A stretch of DNA of 64,000 nucleotides from Mycobacterium heidelbergense (GCF_010730745.1 NZ_AP022615.1:1116001-1180000); one strand, 5' to 3'; shown: positions 18,752-28,377, counted from the stretch's first letter. The notes: generated by a model from the sequence alone, not told the origin. Numbers and translations: made by a program.

Positions 18752-19916
18752 CGGTTTGCGCCTCGCGGTAGGTTCTGCCGATCCGCCCCCGGGGGCTGGT
18801 GACCACTTCGTAGTGGATGGTGCCCAGCAGGTCGGCCCAGTCCTGCGCGGTGGGTTCGCCGCCGGCGCCGGGCCCGAACAGGATCGCCTCGTCGCCCTCG
18901 GCCACGTCGGGCCGTCCGGGCCCCAGGTCGACGAGGAACTGGTCCATGCAGATCCGCCCGACACCGGGTCGCCGCCTGCCGTTGATCAGCACCTCCAGCC
19001 GCCCGCCCAGCGCCCGGAACACGCCGTCCGCGTAGCCGATCGGCAGCAGCGCCAGGCTGGTGTCGCGGTGCGCCGTCCAGGTATGGCCATAGGACACGCT
19101 CTCGCCGGCGCGAATCGACTTCACCAACGCAACAGGACATTTCACCGTCATCGCCGGAATCAACCCCATGTCGCCGAGCTGGGGAACGGGGCTGAGGCCA
19201 TACACCGCGATGCCGGGCCGCACCAGGTCGAAGGCCAGGTCGGGGCGCGACATGGTGGCCGACGAATTCGCCAGGTGCGCAACCTCGAACCGCAGCCCCC
19301 GGTCGCGCGCCTGCGCCAACATGCCGGTAAACCGTTGGGCCTGAACGTCATTGACGGGATTGTCGGGCTGGTCGGCATGCACCATGTGCGACATCAGCCC
19401 CCGCAACCGGATCGCGTCCTCGGCGACGGCGAGGCGCAGCGCGGTCAGCATCGCCGGATAGTCCGCCGGGGCGACGCCGTTGCGGTTCAGCCCCGTGTCG
19501 ACCTTGACGGTGACCGGAGCCGTCCGTCCGGTCCGGCGCACCGCGTCCAGCAGCTCGTCGAGCTGGCGCACCGAGGACACGGCGATCTCCACGTCGGCCA
19601 GCAGCGCGGGCCCGAAGTCGATGCCGGGCGGATGCAGCCACGCCAGGATCGGCGCGGTGATTCCGTCGGCGCGCAGCGCCAGCGCCTCGTCGACGGTGGC
19701 GACGCCCAGTTCGGCCGCTCCCGCGGCCAACGCCGCCCGCGCGACCCGGGTGGCCCCGTGGCCGTAGCCGTCGGCCTTGACGACGGCCATCACCGGCGCG
19801 CTGCCGGCATGCTCGCGCAGCACCCGGACGTTGTGCGCGATCGCGCCCAGGTCCACCGAGGCCTCGGCGTGAACACCCGGCGTCAGGGATATCGGCCTAA
19901 CTGCCACGGCCGCCAT
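18741..19916 (-). CDS. alr: Alanine racemase
   Basis: Makes D-alanine for peptidoglycan; PLP enzyme and target of D-cycloserine. The 391-residue protein matches Rv3423c (384 aa). PLP lysine K47 lies in AVVKADGYGHG; the catalytic tyrosine lies in ESVSYGHTW on the C-terminal beta domain; substrate-binding MDQF is present near VGRICMDQF. Followed directly by the hydrolase and the tsa operon on the same strand. Confidence 0.96.
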   Translation of the reverse strand: MAAVAVRPISLTPGVHAEASVDLGAIAHNVRVLREHAGSAPVMAVVKADGYGHGATRVARAALAAGAAELGVATVDEALALRADGITAPILAWLHPPGIDFGPALLADVEIAVSSVRQLDELLDAVRRTGRTAPVTVKVDTGLNRNGVAPADYPAMLTALRLAVAEDAIRLRGLMSHMVHADQPDNPVNDVQAQRFTGMLAQARDRGLRFEVAHLANSSATMSRPDLAFDLVRPGIAVYGLSPVPQLGDMGLIPAMTVKCPVALVKSIRAGESVSYGHTWTAHRDTSLALLPIGYADGVFRALGGRLEVLINGRRRPGVGRICMDQFLVDLGPGRPDVAEGDEAILFGPGAGGEPTAQDWADLLGTIHYEVVTSPRGRIGRTYREAQTVEP

Positions 19917-19935
19917 TGTCCCAGAAACCCAAAAC

Positions 19936-20000
19936 GCGCCGCGAAACTGTAACTAGCGACGCCGCCACTCGCGATTTGTGTCGCCAGTTACAGTCTCGCG
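19936..20000. terminator. Large inverted repeat beyond gadB
   Basis: Arms at 19936-19958 and 19978-20000 pair over 23 bases with two mismatches (both able to form G-U), around a 19-base loop. It begins 13 bases past the gadB stop on the minus strand and ends 20 bases before the alr start codon. A terminator for gadB is likely. Its length and near-perfect pairing resemble a dispersed palindromic element. Confidence 0.65.
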
Positions 20001-20012
20001 GCGGCAAAAGCG

Positions 20013-21398
20013 CTAATGCGCAAAATGCTGGGCGTCGTAGTGCCCGCCGGGCCTGAGCTTGTCCAGCGAGGCCAGCGCGGTGCGGGCGTCGTCGTGCAGC
20101 GCCCGGGCCAGGTCGGCGGAGAGCCCCTCGCGGACCACGATGCGCAGCACCGAGACGTGGGTGGCGTTGTCGGGCATGGTGTAGGCGGGCACCTGCCACC
20201 CGTAGCCCCGCAGCTCGTGGGAGACGTCGAACTCGGTGTAGCCACGGTCGCGGGCCAGCCGGAAGCTGACCACCGGGATCGCCGAACCGTCCGAGATCAG
20301 CTCGCAGTGGTCGCCGTCGCGCAGCTGCTCGCCCAGCCAGCGCGCTGTCGACGACAGGCTCTGCATGACCTTGGTGTAGCCGTCGCGGCCCAGCCGCAGG
20401 AAGTTGTAGTACTGGCCGACCACCTGGTTGCCGGGGCGGGAAAAGTTCAGCGTGAAGGTCGGCATGTCGCCGCCGAGGTAGTTGACGTGGAACACCAGGT
20501 CCTCGGGCAGGTGCTCCTTGCTGCGCCACACCACGAACCCGACGCCGGGGTAGGTCAGCCCGTACTTGTGGCCGCTAACGTTGATCGACACCACTCGGGG
20601 CAGCCGGAAATCCCACTTCAGCTCCGGGTGCAGGAACGGCACCACGAAGCCGCCGCTGGCGGCGTCGACGTGTACTGGGACGTCCACGCCCCCGTCGGCC
20701 GCCAACTTGTCCAGCGCCGCGCAGATCTCGGCGATGGGTTCGAGCTCACCGGTGTAGGTGGTGCCGAGGATCGCCACCACCCCGATGGTGTCCTCGTCGA
20801 CGGCGTCGATCACCTGCTCGGGGGTGATGACGTAGCGTCCCTCCTCCATCGGCAGGTAGCGCGGTTCGACGTCGAAGTAGCGGCAGAACTTCTCCCACAC
20901 CACCTGGACGTTGGAGCCCATCACCAGGTTCGGGGTGCGGCCCTTCCAGTCCTTACCGACCTTTTGGCGCCACCGCCATTTCAGCGCCAGCCCGCCCAGC
21001 ATCACCGCCTCGCTGGAGCCGATGGTGGACACCCCGCACGCGCTGGCGGGGTCGTCGTCTTTCAGGTGTTCGGCGTGGAACAGGTCGGCCACCATGCAGA
21101 CGCAGCGCTGCTCGATGGCCGCGGTCGCCGGGTATTCGTCCTTGTCGATCATGTTCTTGTCGAACGTCTCGGCCATCAGCTTCCCGGCCTCGGGGTCCAT
21201 CCAGGTGGTGACGAACGTGGCCAGGTTCAGCCGCGAACTGCCGTCGAGCATCAGCTCGTCGTGGATGAACCGATAGGCGGCGTCGGGATCCATCGACTCC
21301 TCGGGCAGCCGCAGCGCGGGCACCGGCGCGGTGAACATGCGGGTCGTGTAGGCGGGGGCGATCGAGTGCGCCGGCACGGACGGATGACTGCGGGACAC
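20013..21398 (-). CDS. gadB: Glutamate decarboxylase GadB
   Basis: The 461-residue PLP enzyme (Rv3432c, 460 aa) has the cofactor lysine in NVSGHKYGL and the preceding HVDAASGGF. It converts glutamate to GABA, consuming a proton, and serves acid resistance and the GABA shunt. The start is GTG at 21398. Monocistronic by spacing: nnrD ends 32 bases upstream, and a hairpin follows. Confidence 0.94.
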   Translation of the reverse strand: MSRSHPSVPAHSIAPAYTTRMFTAPVPALRLPEESMDPDAAYRFIHDELMLDGSSRLNLATFVTTWMDPEAGKLMAETFDKNMIDKDEYPATAAIEQRCVCMVADLFHAEHLKDDDPASACGVSTIGSSEAVMLGGLALKWRWRQKVGKDWKGRTPNLVMGSNVQVVWEKFCRYFDVEPRYLPMEEGRYVITPEQVIDAVDEDTIGVVAILGTTYTGELEPIAEICAALDKLAADGGVDVPVHVDAASGGFVVPFLHPELKWDFRLPRVVSINVSGHKYGLTYPGVGFVVWRSKEHLPEDLVFHVNYLGGDMPTFTLNFSRPGNQVVGQYYNFLRLGRDGYTKVMQSLSSTARWLGEQLRDGDHCELISDGSAIPVVSFRLARDRGYTEFDVSHELRGYGWQVPAYTMPDNATHVSVLRIVVREGLSADLARALHDDARTALASLDKLRPGGHYDAQHFAH

Positions 21399-21429
21399 GG
21401 CGGATCCTTTCGTTAGGTCGTGATGCGGG

Positions 21430-22854
21430 CTACAGGGCTGCCAGGGCGGCCCGGATGTGCGGGACCATTCGCGACGACGACGTCGGCACTTCTCCGGGGC
21501 CCGGGTCGGCGGCGGACAGGGCCGCGGCGCGCGCGTGCACGAAGGCCGCGGCCGCGGCCGCCTCGGCCGCCGGCAATCCCGACGCCAGCAGCGCGCCGAT
21601 CATCCCGGACAGCACGTCGCCGGAGCCCGCGGTGGCCGCCCAGGACTGCCCGGCGGGATTGAGGTAGACCGGGCCGCCGGGGTCGGCGATGACGGTCACG
21701 TTCCCCTTGAGCAGCACGGTGGCGCCGAACGTGCCGGCCAGCGCGCGGCAGGCGCCGACGCGATCGTCCCCGGGCGGATGTCCGGCCAGCCGCGCGAACT
21801 CACCGGCGTGCGGGGTCAGCACCGTCGGCGCGTCACGGTTGACGACGAGCTCGGGGTGGGCCGCCAGGATGGTCAGCCCGTCGGCGTCGACGATCACCGG
21901 AAGGTCGGTGTCCAGCGCGAACCACAGCGCCGCGGCCCCCGTCTCGTCGGTGCCCAGCCCGGGCCCGACGACCCAGGCCTGCACCCGCCCGGCCGCCGCC
22001 GGGGTGGGCGCCGCGATCACCTCGGGCCACCGCGCCAGCACCTCGCGGTGCGCGCTGCCGGCGTAGCGGACCATGCCGGAGGTCGCCGCGACGGCGGCGC
22101 CGGTGCACAGCACCGCCGCACCCGGATACGTCGACGAGCCGGCCATCACCCCCGTCACGCCCTGGGTGTACTTGTCGTCGCGGGGGCCGGGCACGGGCCA
22201 GCGCGCGGCCACGTCGGCGGCCTCGAAACCCAGCAGGTCGGTGGGCGGCAGGTGCAGCCCGATGTCGATCAGCTCGACGCGGCCGCAGTCGGCGAGCGCG
22301 TGCACGGGCTTGAGCCCGCCGAAGGTGACGGTCAGGGCGGCGTGCACCGCGGGGCCGGTGATCGCGCCGGTCGCCACGTCGATACCGCTGGGGATGTCGA
22401 CGGCCACCACCGGCGCGGCGCTCGTCCCTTTCAACGCGGCGAACACCTCGGCCGCCGCCGGTCGCAGCGGGCCCGAGCCGGAGATGCCGACCACCCCGTC
22501 GATGACGAGATCGGTTGTGGCCGAGACCTTCTCCACGACGCGGCCGCCGGCCTTGCGGAACGCCGCGAGCCCCTTGCGGTGGGTGTGGTCCGGGTTGAGC
22601 AGCACCGCGTCCGCGGCCGCGCCGCGACGGCGCAGGAAGGTCGCCGCCCACAGCGCGTCGCCGCCGTTGTCGCCCGAGCCGACGACCGCGCACACCCGGC
22701 GGCCGGCGACCCCGCCCGTGCGGGCGGTCAGCTCCGCGATGATCTCGGTGGCCAGCCCGAAGGCCGCGCGGCGCATCAGGGCACCGTCGGGAAGGCTGGC
22801 CAGCAGCGGCGCCTCGGCGTCGCGGATCGCGTCTACAGGGTAGTAATGCCGCAT
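21430..22854 (-). CDS. nnrD: Bifunctional NAD(P)HX epimerase / dehydratase
   Basis: The 474-residue protein repairs hydrated NAD(P)H. The N-terminal YjeF_N half (to about 210) epimerises NADHX (VVGSGDNGGDALWAA), and the C-terminal carbohydrate-kinase-like half dehydrates it (VLTPHAGEFARL, NPAGQSWAATAGSGDVLSGM). The ATG at 22854 (MRHYYPVD) matches Rv3433c; an in-frame ATG four codons upstream is less likely. Confidence 0.93.
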   Translation of the reverse strand: MRHYYPVDAIRDAEAPLLASLPDGALMRRAAFGLATEIIAELTARTGGVAGRRVCAVVGSGDNGGDALWAATFLRRRGAAADAVLLNPDHTHRKGLAAFRKAGGRVVEKVSATTDLVIDGVVGISGSGPLRPAAAEVFAALKGTSAAPVVAVDIPSGIDVATGAITGPAVHAALTVTFGGLKPVHALADCGRVELIDIGLHLPPTDLLGFEAADVAARWPVPGPRDDKYTQGVTGVMAGSSTYPGAAVLCTGAAVAATSGMVRYAGSAHREVLARWPEVIAAPTPAAAGRVQAWVVGPGLGTDETGAAALWFALDTDLPVIVDADGLTILAAHPELVVNRDAPTVLTPHAGEFARLAGHPPGDDRVGACRALAGTFGATVLLKGNVTVIADPGGPVYLNPAGQSWAATAGSGDVLSGMIGALLASGLPAAEAAAAAAFVHARAAALSAADPGPGEVPTSSSRMVPHIRAALAAL

Positions 22855-22893
22855 CGACGCAAGCATTCCATGCCCGACTGGACGGCGCGGAGG

Positions 22894-23610
22894 CTACGCC
22901 CGCCGAGGGCCGACGCGCCGGAAGGCGGTCTTGAGTTTCGCCGGATTCAGCGGCGGGCGCCTGCGCTCGCGCGCCATCGGATAGAAGCAGAGCCCGATGA
23001 GGATCGAGGCGAAGTGCCCGATCGCGGTGAAGTTCAGCTCGACGCGGTCCATCGTGATCAGCGGGAAACCGAAGATGATCAGCAGCACCCCGAGATAGCC
23101 CCAGCGCCAGGGCCGCGCGATGTGATAGGTCAGCACGGCCATCACCCCGACGAGGAAATAGCTGACCCCGATGTCGCGGGCGTGCACCATCCGTTCCGAG
23201 GCCTGGTGTTCCTCGATCGCGAAGTAGAGGATGCCCTCGCTGATATAGGTGGCGAGGATGTGGGCGGTCAATCCCACGGTGAGCCAACGCAGGTGGCCAA
23301 GCCAGTGTTCGGCCGGCGCGAGAAACAGGGTGAACAGCAGCAGGTACGGTTCCAGGTTCCTCCCGTCGATCCACAGCAGGCTGGAGAACAGCACACCGAG
23401 CGGGTCCGTCGCCAACGCGTGAATGTTGGTGGAGCGGTGCAGCAGCACCCAGTGCAATTGCCGCCCGGGCAGTTCGTTCTGGATGATCGTCGTGATCAGC
23501 AGCGCCACCAGCCACGTGTAGGTCAGCGGCGCGCCGGTGACGAAACGCCACATCGTGAGCCACATGCCCCGCAGCCGTGTCCCCACCGATGCGTGCGCCA
23601 CGATGATCAC
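22894..23610 (-). CDS. Rhomboid-like integral membrane protein (Rv3434c type)
   Basis: The 238-residue protein has about six hydrophobic segments (TYTWLVALLITTIIQ, LEPYLLLFTLFLAP, VGLTAHILATYISE, GVSYFLVGVMAVLTY, YLGVLLIIFGFPLI, GHFASILIGLCFYP). A serine in GVSYFLVG and a histidine in AIGHFASILIG sit where rhomboid proteases place their dyad, so a rhomboid-like fold is plausible. Activity is not shown. It starts three bases after the glmS stop and is probably co-transcribed with it. Confidence 0.82.
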   Translation of the reverse strand: MIIVAHASVGTRLRGMWLTMWRFVTGAPLTYTWLVALLITTIIQNELPGRQLHWVLLHRSTNIHALATDPLGVLFSSLLWIDGRNLEPYLLLFTLFLAPAEHWLGHLRWLTVGLTAHILATYISEGILYFAIEEHQASERMVHARDIGVSYFLVGVMAVLTYHIARPWRWGYLGVLLIIFGFPLITMDRVELNFTAIGHFASILIGLCFYPMARERRRPPLNPAKLKTAFRRVGPRRA

Positions 23611-23613
23611 CCT

Positions 23614-25491
23614 CTATTCGACGGTGACGGACTTGGCCAGGTTCCGCGGCTTGTCGACATCGTAACCGCGGGCCTGCGCCACCGACGCCGCGAACACCTG
23701 AAGCGGGATGGTCGACAGCAGCGGCTGCAAAAGTGTTGACACCGAAGGGATTTCGATCAGGTGATCGGCGTAGGGGCGCACGGTGTCGTCGCCCTCCTCG
23801 GCGATCACGATGGTCACCGCGCCGCGGGTCTGGATCTCCCGGATGTTGGACAGCAGCTTGGCGTGCAGCGTGGCCGACCCCTTGGGCGAGGGCATCACCA
23901 CGATGATCGGCAGGCCGTCGTCGACCAGCGCGATGGGGCCGTGTTTGAGCTCGCCGGCGGCGAACCCCTCGGCGTGCATGTAGGCCAGTTCCTTGAGTTT
24001 CAGCGCGCCCTCCAGCGCCACCGGGTAGCCGACGTGGCGACCCAGGAACAGCACCGTCGACGATTGGGCGAACCGATGCGCCAGGGCCGCCACCGGTTCG
24101 ATCGTCGCGAGCACCCGGGCCACCAGGTCCGGCATCGCTTCCAGCTCGCGGTACTCGCGCTCGACCTCGTCGGGGTATTTGGTGCCGCGGGCCTGCGCCA
24201 GCGCCAGGCCGACGAGGTAGTTGGCGGCGATCTGCGCCAGGAAGGTCTTGGTGGAGGCGACGCCGATCTCCGGGCCGGCGCGGGTGTAGAGCACCGCGTC
24301 GCACTCGCGCGGGATCTGCGAGCCGTTGGTGTTGCAGATGGCCAGCACCTTGGCCTTCTGCTCCTTGGCGTGCCGGACCGCCTCCAGGGTGTCCGCGGTC
24401 TCACCGGACTGCGAGATGGCGACCACCAGCGTGCTGCGGTCCAAAACCGGGTCCCGGTAACGGAATTCGCTGGCCAGCTCCACTTCCACCGGCAGCCGCG
24501 TCCAGTGCTCGATCGCGTACTTCGCGAGCAGCCCGGAGTGATAGGCGGTGCCGCAGGCGACCACAAACACCTTGTCGATCTCGCGCAGTTCCTGATCGGA
24601 CAGGCGCTGTTCGTCGAGGACGATCCGGCCGTCGACGAAGTGCCCGAGCAGGGTGTCGGCCACCGCGGTGGGCTGCTCGGCGATCTCCTTGAGCATGAAG
24701 TACTCGTAGCCGCCCTTTTCGGCGGCGGCCAGGTCCCAGTCGATGTGGAAATGCCGGGCGGTGGCGGTCACGTCGTTGCCGTCGAAGTCGGTGATCCGGT
24801 AGCCGTCCGCGGTGATCACCACGGCCTGGTCCTGGCCGAGCTCGACGGCGTCGCGGGTGTGCGTGATGAACGCCGCGACGTCGGAGCCGACGAACATCTC
24901 GCCGTCGCCGATCCCGAGCACCAGCGGCGTGGAGCGACGGGCGGCGACGATGGTGCCCGGCTCGTCGGCGTTGGCGAACACCAGGGTGAAGTGGCCGTCG
25001 AGCCGGCGCAGCACCGCCAGCACCGACGCGGCGAAGTCGCCCGCCGTCTCGCCGTGCCGGTAGGCCTGCGCCACCAGGTGCACCGCGACCTCGGTGTCGG
25101 TGTCGCTGGCGAACTCCACGCCGGCGGCCTCCAGCTCGTGGCGCAGCGCCGGGAAGTTCTCGATGATGCCGTTGTGGACGACGGCGATCGTGCCGGCGGC
25201 GTCGCGGTGCGGGTGCGCGTTGCGGTCGGTGGGACGACCGTGGGTGGCCCAGCGGGTGTGGCCGAGGCCGGTGGTGCCGGCCGTCGCCGCGGGCGCCATT
25301 TCGGCCACCGCCTCCTCCAGGTTGGCCAGCCTGCCGGCGCGACGACGCACGGTGAGTTTGCCGCGGGGGCCGCTGCCGTCGACCAGCGCGATCCCCGATG
25401 AGTCGTAGCCGCGATATTCCATCCTGCGCAGCGCGTCCATGACGACCTCGCACGCCGGGCCCCGGCCGACGTAGCCGACAATTCCGCACAT
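23614..25491 (-). CDS. glmS: Glutamine-fructose-6-phosphate aminotransferase GlmS
   Basis: Makes glucosamine-6-phosphate from fructose-6-phosphate and glutamine, the entry to UDP-GlcNAc. The 625-residue protein starts MCGIVGYVGRGPAC, so Cys2 becomes the N-terminal nucleophile; this fixes the start at 25491 rather than an in-frame upstream codon. N-terminal glutaminase domain to about 240, then two SIS domains (AISQSGETADTLEA; FLGRHVGYPVALEGALKLKE). Orthologue of Rv3436c (624 aa). glmM lies 3.3 kb away on the same strand. Confidence 0.96.
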   Translation of the reverse strand: MCGIVGYVGRGPACEVVMDALRRMEYRGYDSSGIALVDGSGPRGKLTVRRRAGRLANLEEAVAEMAPAATAGTTGLGHTRWATHGRPTDRNAHPHRDAAGTIAVVHNGIIENFPALRHELEAAGVEFASDTDTEVAVHLVAQAYRHGETAGDFAASVLAVLRRLDGHFTLVFANADEPGTIVAARRSTPLVLGIGDGEMFVGSDVAAFITHTRDAVELGQDQAVVITADGYRITDFDGNDVTATARHFHIDWDLAAAEKGGYEYFMLKEIAEQPTAVADTLLGHFVDGRIVLDEQRLSDQELREIDKVFVVACGTAYHSGLLAKYAIEHWTRLPVEVELASEFRYRDPVLDRSTLVVAISQSGETADTLEAVRHAKEQKAKVLAICNTNGSQIPRECDAVLYTRAGPEIGVASTKTFLAQIAANYLVGLALAQARGTKYPDEVEREYRELEAMPDLVARVLATIEPVAALAHRFAQSSTVLFLGRHVGYPVALEGALKLKELAYMHAEGFAAGELKHGPIALVDDGLPIIVVMPSPKGSATLHAKLLSNIREIQTRGAVTIVIAEEGDDTVRPYADHLIEIPSVSTLLQPLLSTIPLQVFAASVAQARGYDVDKPRNLAKSVTVE

Positions 25492-25983
25492 TCTGACCAG
25501 GGTAGTGCAGCCGCCACCCGACGCCGGTCGCACGCGGCTGACCTGGGGCGATGCCGTCAGGAGGCGACCGAGGCCGTTCGCGCCCGCATCGATGTCAATT
25601 CACACGCCATTCACAAAGCCGAAGCCCTTTTCACCTGATGTATTGCTGACGTTTTCGAATGTTTCGTCGCGCCGGGGTAGCCCGCACCTAAACTTCGCAA
25701 TATCGGTACGTTTGGCAGCCACGGGCGGGAAGTCACCGGGATCGACGAAGGATTACCACCGCGCGCGGCTCCCGGCGACGATGACATTTTAATAGCGCTG
25801 CGGCACAACGGGTTCGGTGCTTACCGGGATCGCCGCAAATTCGTATTGGCGTCCTTTGCCGTAAGTTCGTTACGGATATCAATGTCAACAATTCCCTTGA
25901 CCCCGGCGGGCCAAATAGCCGAAGGGCCGCGCACCGAAATGCTAAACGGGTAAACCCCGCGCAACGTCTTCCAGGAGGGAATC
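25492..25983. other. Control region with long leader before a small gene
   Basis: This 492-base divergent gap has no gene. It holds a perfect small hairpin CCGTAA-GTTCG-TTACGG (25859-25875), a TTGACC at about 25897 that could be a -35 element, and a GGAGGG ribosome site just before the 60-codon gene at 25984. The glmS promoter must lie at its left end. A glmS ribozyme was not apparent and would not be expected in this phylum. Confidence 0.45.
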
Positions 25984-26166
25984 ATGGCCGCTGTTCTGCA
26001 CGACGACGCGGTGACGAGCCCGCCCGCGCCGCCGCGGCTTCCCCGCTTGCCGATCGGCGCCGCGGGCGACCCGTTGGTGGACGCGGCCGTCCGTTTGCTG
26101 AGCATTCCGCTGCGGCACGCGTACGCGGTGCTGTGGCGGGTGGGCCTGCTCGAGGTCACGGCGTAA
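25984..26166 (+). CDS. Small hypothetical protein (60 aa)
   Basis: An ATG with GGAGGG ten bases upstream opens a 60-codon frame: MAAVLHDDAVTSPPAPPRLP, a proline-rich link, then an amphipathic or membrane-associating helix (DAAVRLLSIPLRHAYAVLWR) and LLEVTA. No family is recognised. The good ribosome site, AT-rich upstream region and normal codon usage favour a real gene. It lies 61 bases before the hydrolase-like gene on the same strand. Confidence 0.6.
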   Translation: MAAVLHDDAVTSPPAPPRLPRLPIGAAGDPLVDAAVRLLSIPLRHAYAVLWRVGLLEVTA

Positions 26167-26227
26167 CGAGCGGCCGGCGCCGTTCTAGCCGATCCGGCAC
26201 GCCACGGCGATGCGCTAACGTCGACGC

Positions 26228-27067
26228 GTGCCCCGCATCCGCAAGCTCGTCGCAGCCCTCGGCCGCCGCGGCCCGCACCGAGTCTTGCGCGGTGACCTGG
26301 CCTTCGCCGGTTTGCCCGGGGTGGTGTATACGCCGGAGGCCGGGCTGAACCTGCCGGGCGTGGCCTTCGGTCACGACTGGCTCACCGGCACCACACGCTA
26401 TTCGGGTCTGCTGGAGCATCTGGCGTCGTGGGGCATCGTGGCCGGCGCCCCCGACACGCAGCGCGGCGTGGCGCCGTCGGTGCTGAACTTCGCCTTCGAC
26501 CTCGGCACCGCCCTGGACATCGTGGCGGGCGTGCGCCTCGGCCCCGGCGACATCAGCGTGCACCCCGCCAAGCTCGGCGTGGTGGGGCACGGGTTCGGCG
26601 GCTCGGCGGCCGTGTTCGCGGCGGCCGGCATGCCCGGCAAGCCCGCGGCGGTGGCGGCGATCTTCCCGTCCGTCACCAGCCCGCCGGCCGAGCGGCCGGC
26701 CGCGACGTGCAAGGTCCCCGGGTTGATCCTGACCGCGCCGGGCGATCCGAAATCGCTGAATTCCAACGCGCTGGCGCTCTCGCGGGCCTGGGACGCGTCC
26801 ACGCTGCGGGTCGTCAACAAAGCCGAACCCGCGGGCCTGGTCGAGGGCCGGCGACTGACGAAGGTATTCGGTCTGGCCGGCCCGCACCGACGCACCCAGC
26901 GATCGGTTCGGGCGCTGCTGACCGGCTACCTGCTCTACGCGCTGGGCGGCGACAAGGCCTACCGCGACTTCGCCGATCCCGACGCGAAGCTGCCGGGGAC
27001 CGTCCCGGCGCATCCGGAGGCCCCGCCGGTCGCCCTGGAAGAGAGGATCGTCGCGCTGCTGAAGTGA
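26228..27067 (+). CDS. Alpha/beta hydrolase-fold protein with altered nucleophile (Rv3438 type)
   Basis: The 279-residue protein starts at GTG 26228. It has a dienelactone-hydrolase/PETase-like layout: FGHDWLTGTTRYSGLLEHLA, then GVVGHGFGGSAAVFAAAG where the nucleophile elbow would normally be GHSxGG. The nucleophile position is Gly, not Ser or Cys. An acid-bearing LTAPGDPKSLNS follows. Either catalysis is lost or another residue serves. Orthologue of Rv3438 by order. Confidence 0.82.
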   Translation: MPRIRKLVAALGRRGPHRVLRGDLAFAGLPGVVYTPEAGLNLPGVAFGHDWLTGTTRYSGLLEHLASWGIVAGAPDTQRGVAPSVLNFAFDLGTALDIVAGVRLGPGDISVHPAKLGVVGHGFGGSAAVFAAAGMPGKPAAVAAIFPSVTSPPAERPAATCKVPGLILTAPGDPKSLNSNALALSRAWDASTLRVVNKAEPAGLVEGRRLTKVFGLAGPHRRTQRSVRALLTGYLLYALGGDKAYRDFADPDAKLPGTVPAHPEAPPVALEERIVALLK

Positions 27068-27099
27068 CGCGCCCGGCGGCGGCGCGCGGCCGTGCGCGA

Positions 27100-28377
27100 T
27101 CACCGCCCCGCCTGCGGAAGCTGATCGGCGGCGATCTCGCACGGCGTTGATCCCTCGTCGGCCGCGGGCGCCGGGCCGCCGGTCGACGGCGCGGCCACCG
27201 GCGCGGGCGAGGCGGGCGCCTCAGCCGGCGCGGGCGGGGCGGGCGGCGCGTCAACCGGTGCCGGCGGTCCGTCCGCCGGCGGTGCCGCATCAACCGGTCG
27301 AGCCCCCTCGGCGGGCTTGGCCTCCTCGGTCTTGTCGACCTCTTCCGGCTCGTCAGGCCCGTCGTCGACAACATGGTGCTCGTCGTCGGAGTGGAAGGGG
27401 TCCCCGTCGAACGGATCCTCGGCCGCCGAACCCAGCAGGGAACCCATCGCATCGACGATCCGGCTGGCCAGCCCGCCGAGGCCGCCGATGTCGCCGCTCG
27501 GATCGCCCGCACCGAGCGCGGTCCCCAGGTCCGGGAGCGGCGTCGCCGGAAGGGTCGGCGCGGCGGGCGTCACGGCCGGGGCCGGCGCTGGATCCGCCGG
27601 CGGGCCGGGAAACGCGGCGGGGGTGACCGGGGCGGCCGGCGCCGGCGCTCCCGTCGGGGCCGGCGGAAGCGGTTGATAGCCAGGCGAAAGATCGCCCGGA
27701 AACTCGAAGCACGCCGACGGCGCGGCGGCCATCCTGTCGATGACCATGTCGTAGGCCGTCGCCACCCCGTCCACCGTCGAACGCATCGTCGTCAGCCAGT
27801 CGTCGCGAATCTCGTTGTCCACGTGGGGGATTACCTGCTGGCGGATCACCTCCTCGGCGCCCGGCCGGTCCCCCACCCCGGTGGTGACGGCGTCCGACGC
27901 CGCCAACCACGTCGGACGCTGCGCCCGCGTGCGATCGTCGATGGCGATGGCCGTCGCGACCTTGGAGTCGACCAGATACCACAGGTTGTCGCGCAGCGAC
28001 TCGCATCGCTGGGCCGCCGCGCGGACTTCGGTGGCCACCGCGTTCGCGGCGTCGCAATGACGTTGCAGGAACCCAACCGCGGAGTCCCCGCCCGGCCCCC
28101 TCCACGCCGCGGCCAGCTCGGCGAGCTGGGCGCGCTGGGCCCGCAACGCCTCCGAGACCGCCTCACCGGCCGCCCGCAGTTCGGCGCAGTCGCGGTCGAG
28201 CGCACGAAGGTCGAGACCGTCTTCGCTGTCGTACCAGTCGCGGATCTGGGACGGACGCGACGTCAGGTCGGGATGCCGGTAGCCGAGCGCATGGCAGGCC
28301 CACACGTAGCTCTGGGTGTGCTCGACGGCGGGCCGGCCCTCGGCGAGGCGTTCGGCGACGTCCAACCGATCGGCCAC
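27100..28377 (-). CDS. WXG-like helical protein with long Pro/Ala-rich tail (Rv3439c type)
   Basis: From GTG at 28377 the protein has 425 residues. The first ~225 are helical and include AAAWRGPGGDSAVGFLQRHC, which resembles the WxG turn and following helix of type VII secretion substrates. From about residue 235 the sequence is low-complexity Pro/Ala with acidic patches (DPFDGDPFHSDDEHH). It starts two bases after the stop of the 106-residue partner gene, so the two are co-translated. Export by an ESX system is an inference. Confidence 0.75.
   Translation of the reverse strand: MADRLDVAERLAEGRPAVEHTQSYVWACHALGYRHPDLTSRPSQIRDWYDSEDGLDLRALDRDCAELRAAGEAVSEALRAQRAQLAELAAAWRGPGGDSAVGFLQRHCDAANAVATEVRAAAQRCESLRDNLWYLVDSKVATAIAIDDRTRAQRPTWLAASDAVTTGVGDRPGAEEVIRQQVIPHVDNEIRDDWLTTMRSTVDGVATAYDMVIDRMAAAPSACFEFPGDLSPGYQPLPPAPTGAPAPAAPVTPAAFPGPPADPAPAPAVTPAAPTLPATPLPDLGTALGAGDPSGDIGGLGGLASRIVDAMGSLLGSAAEDPFDGDPFHSDDEHHVVDDGPDEPEEVDKTEEAKPAEGARPVDAAPPADGPPAPVDAPPAPPAPAEAPASPAPVAAPSTGGPAPAADEGSTPCEIAADQLPQAGR

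Noticed and set aside
21457..23739. 760-codon plus-strand frame opposite nnrD and the rhomboid-like gene
   Set aside because: Arg/Gly/His-rich shadow spanning two real minus-strand genes.
25492..25983. glmS ribozyme or other named riboswitch
   Set aside because: No conserved core could be recognised, and the region lies on the divergent side with only small hairpins.
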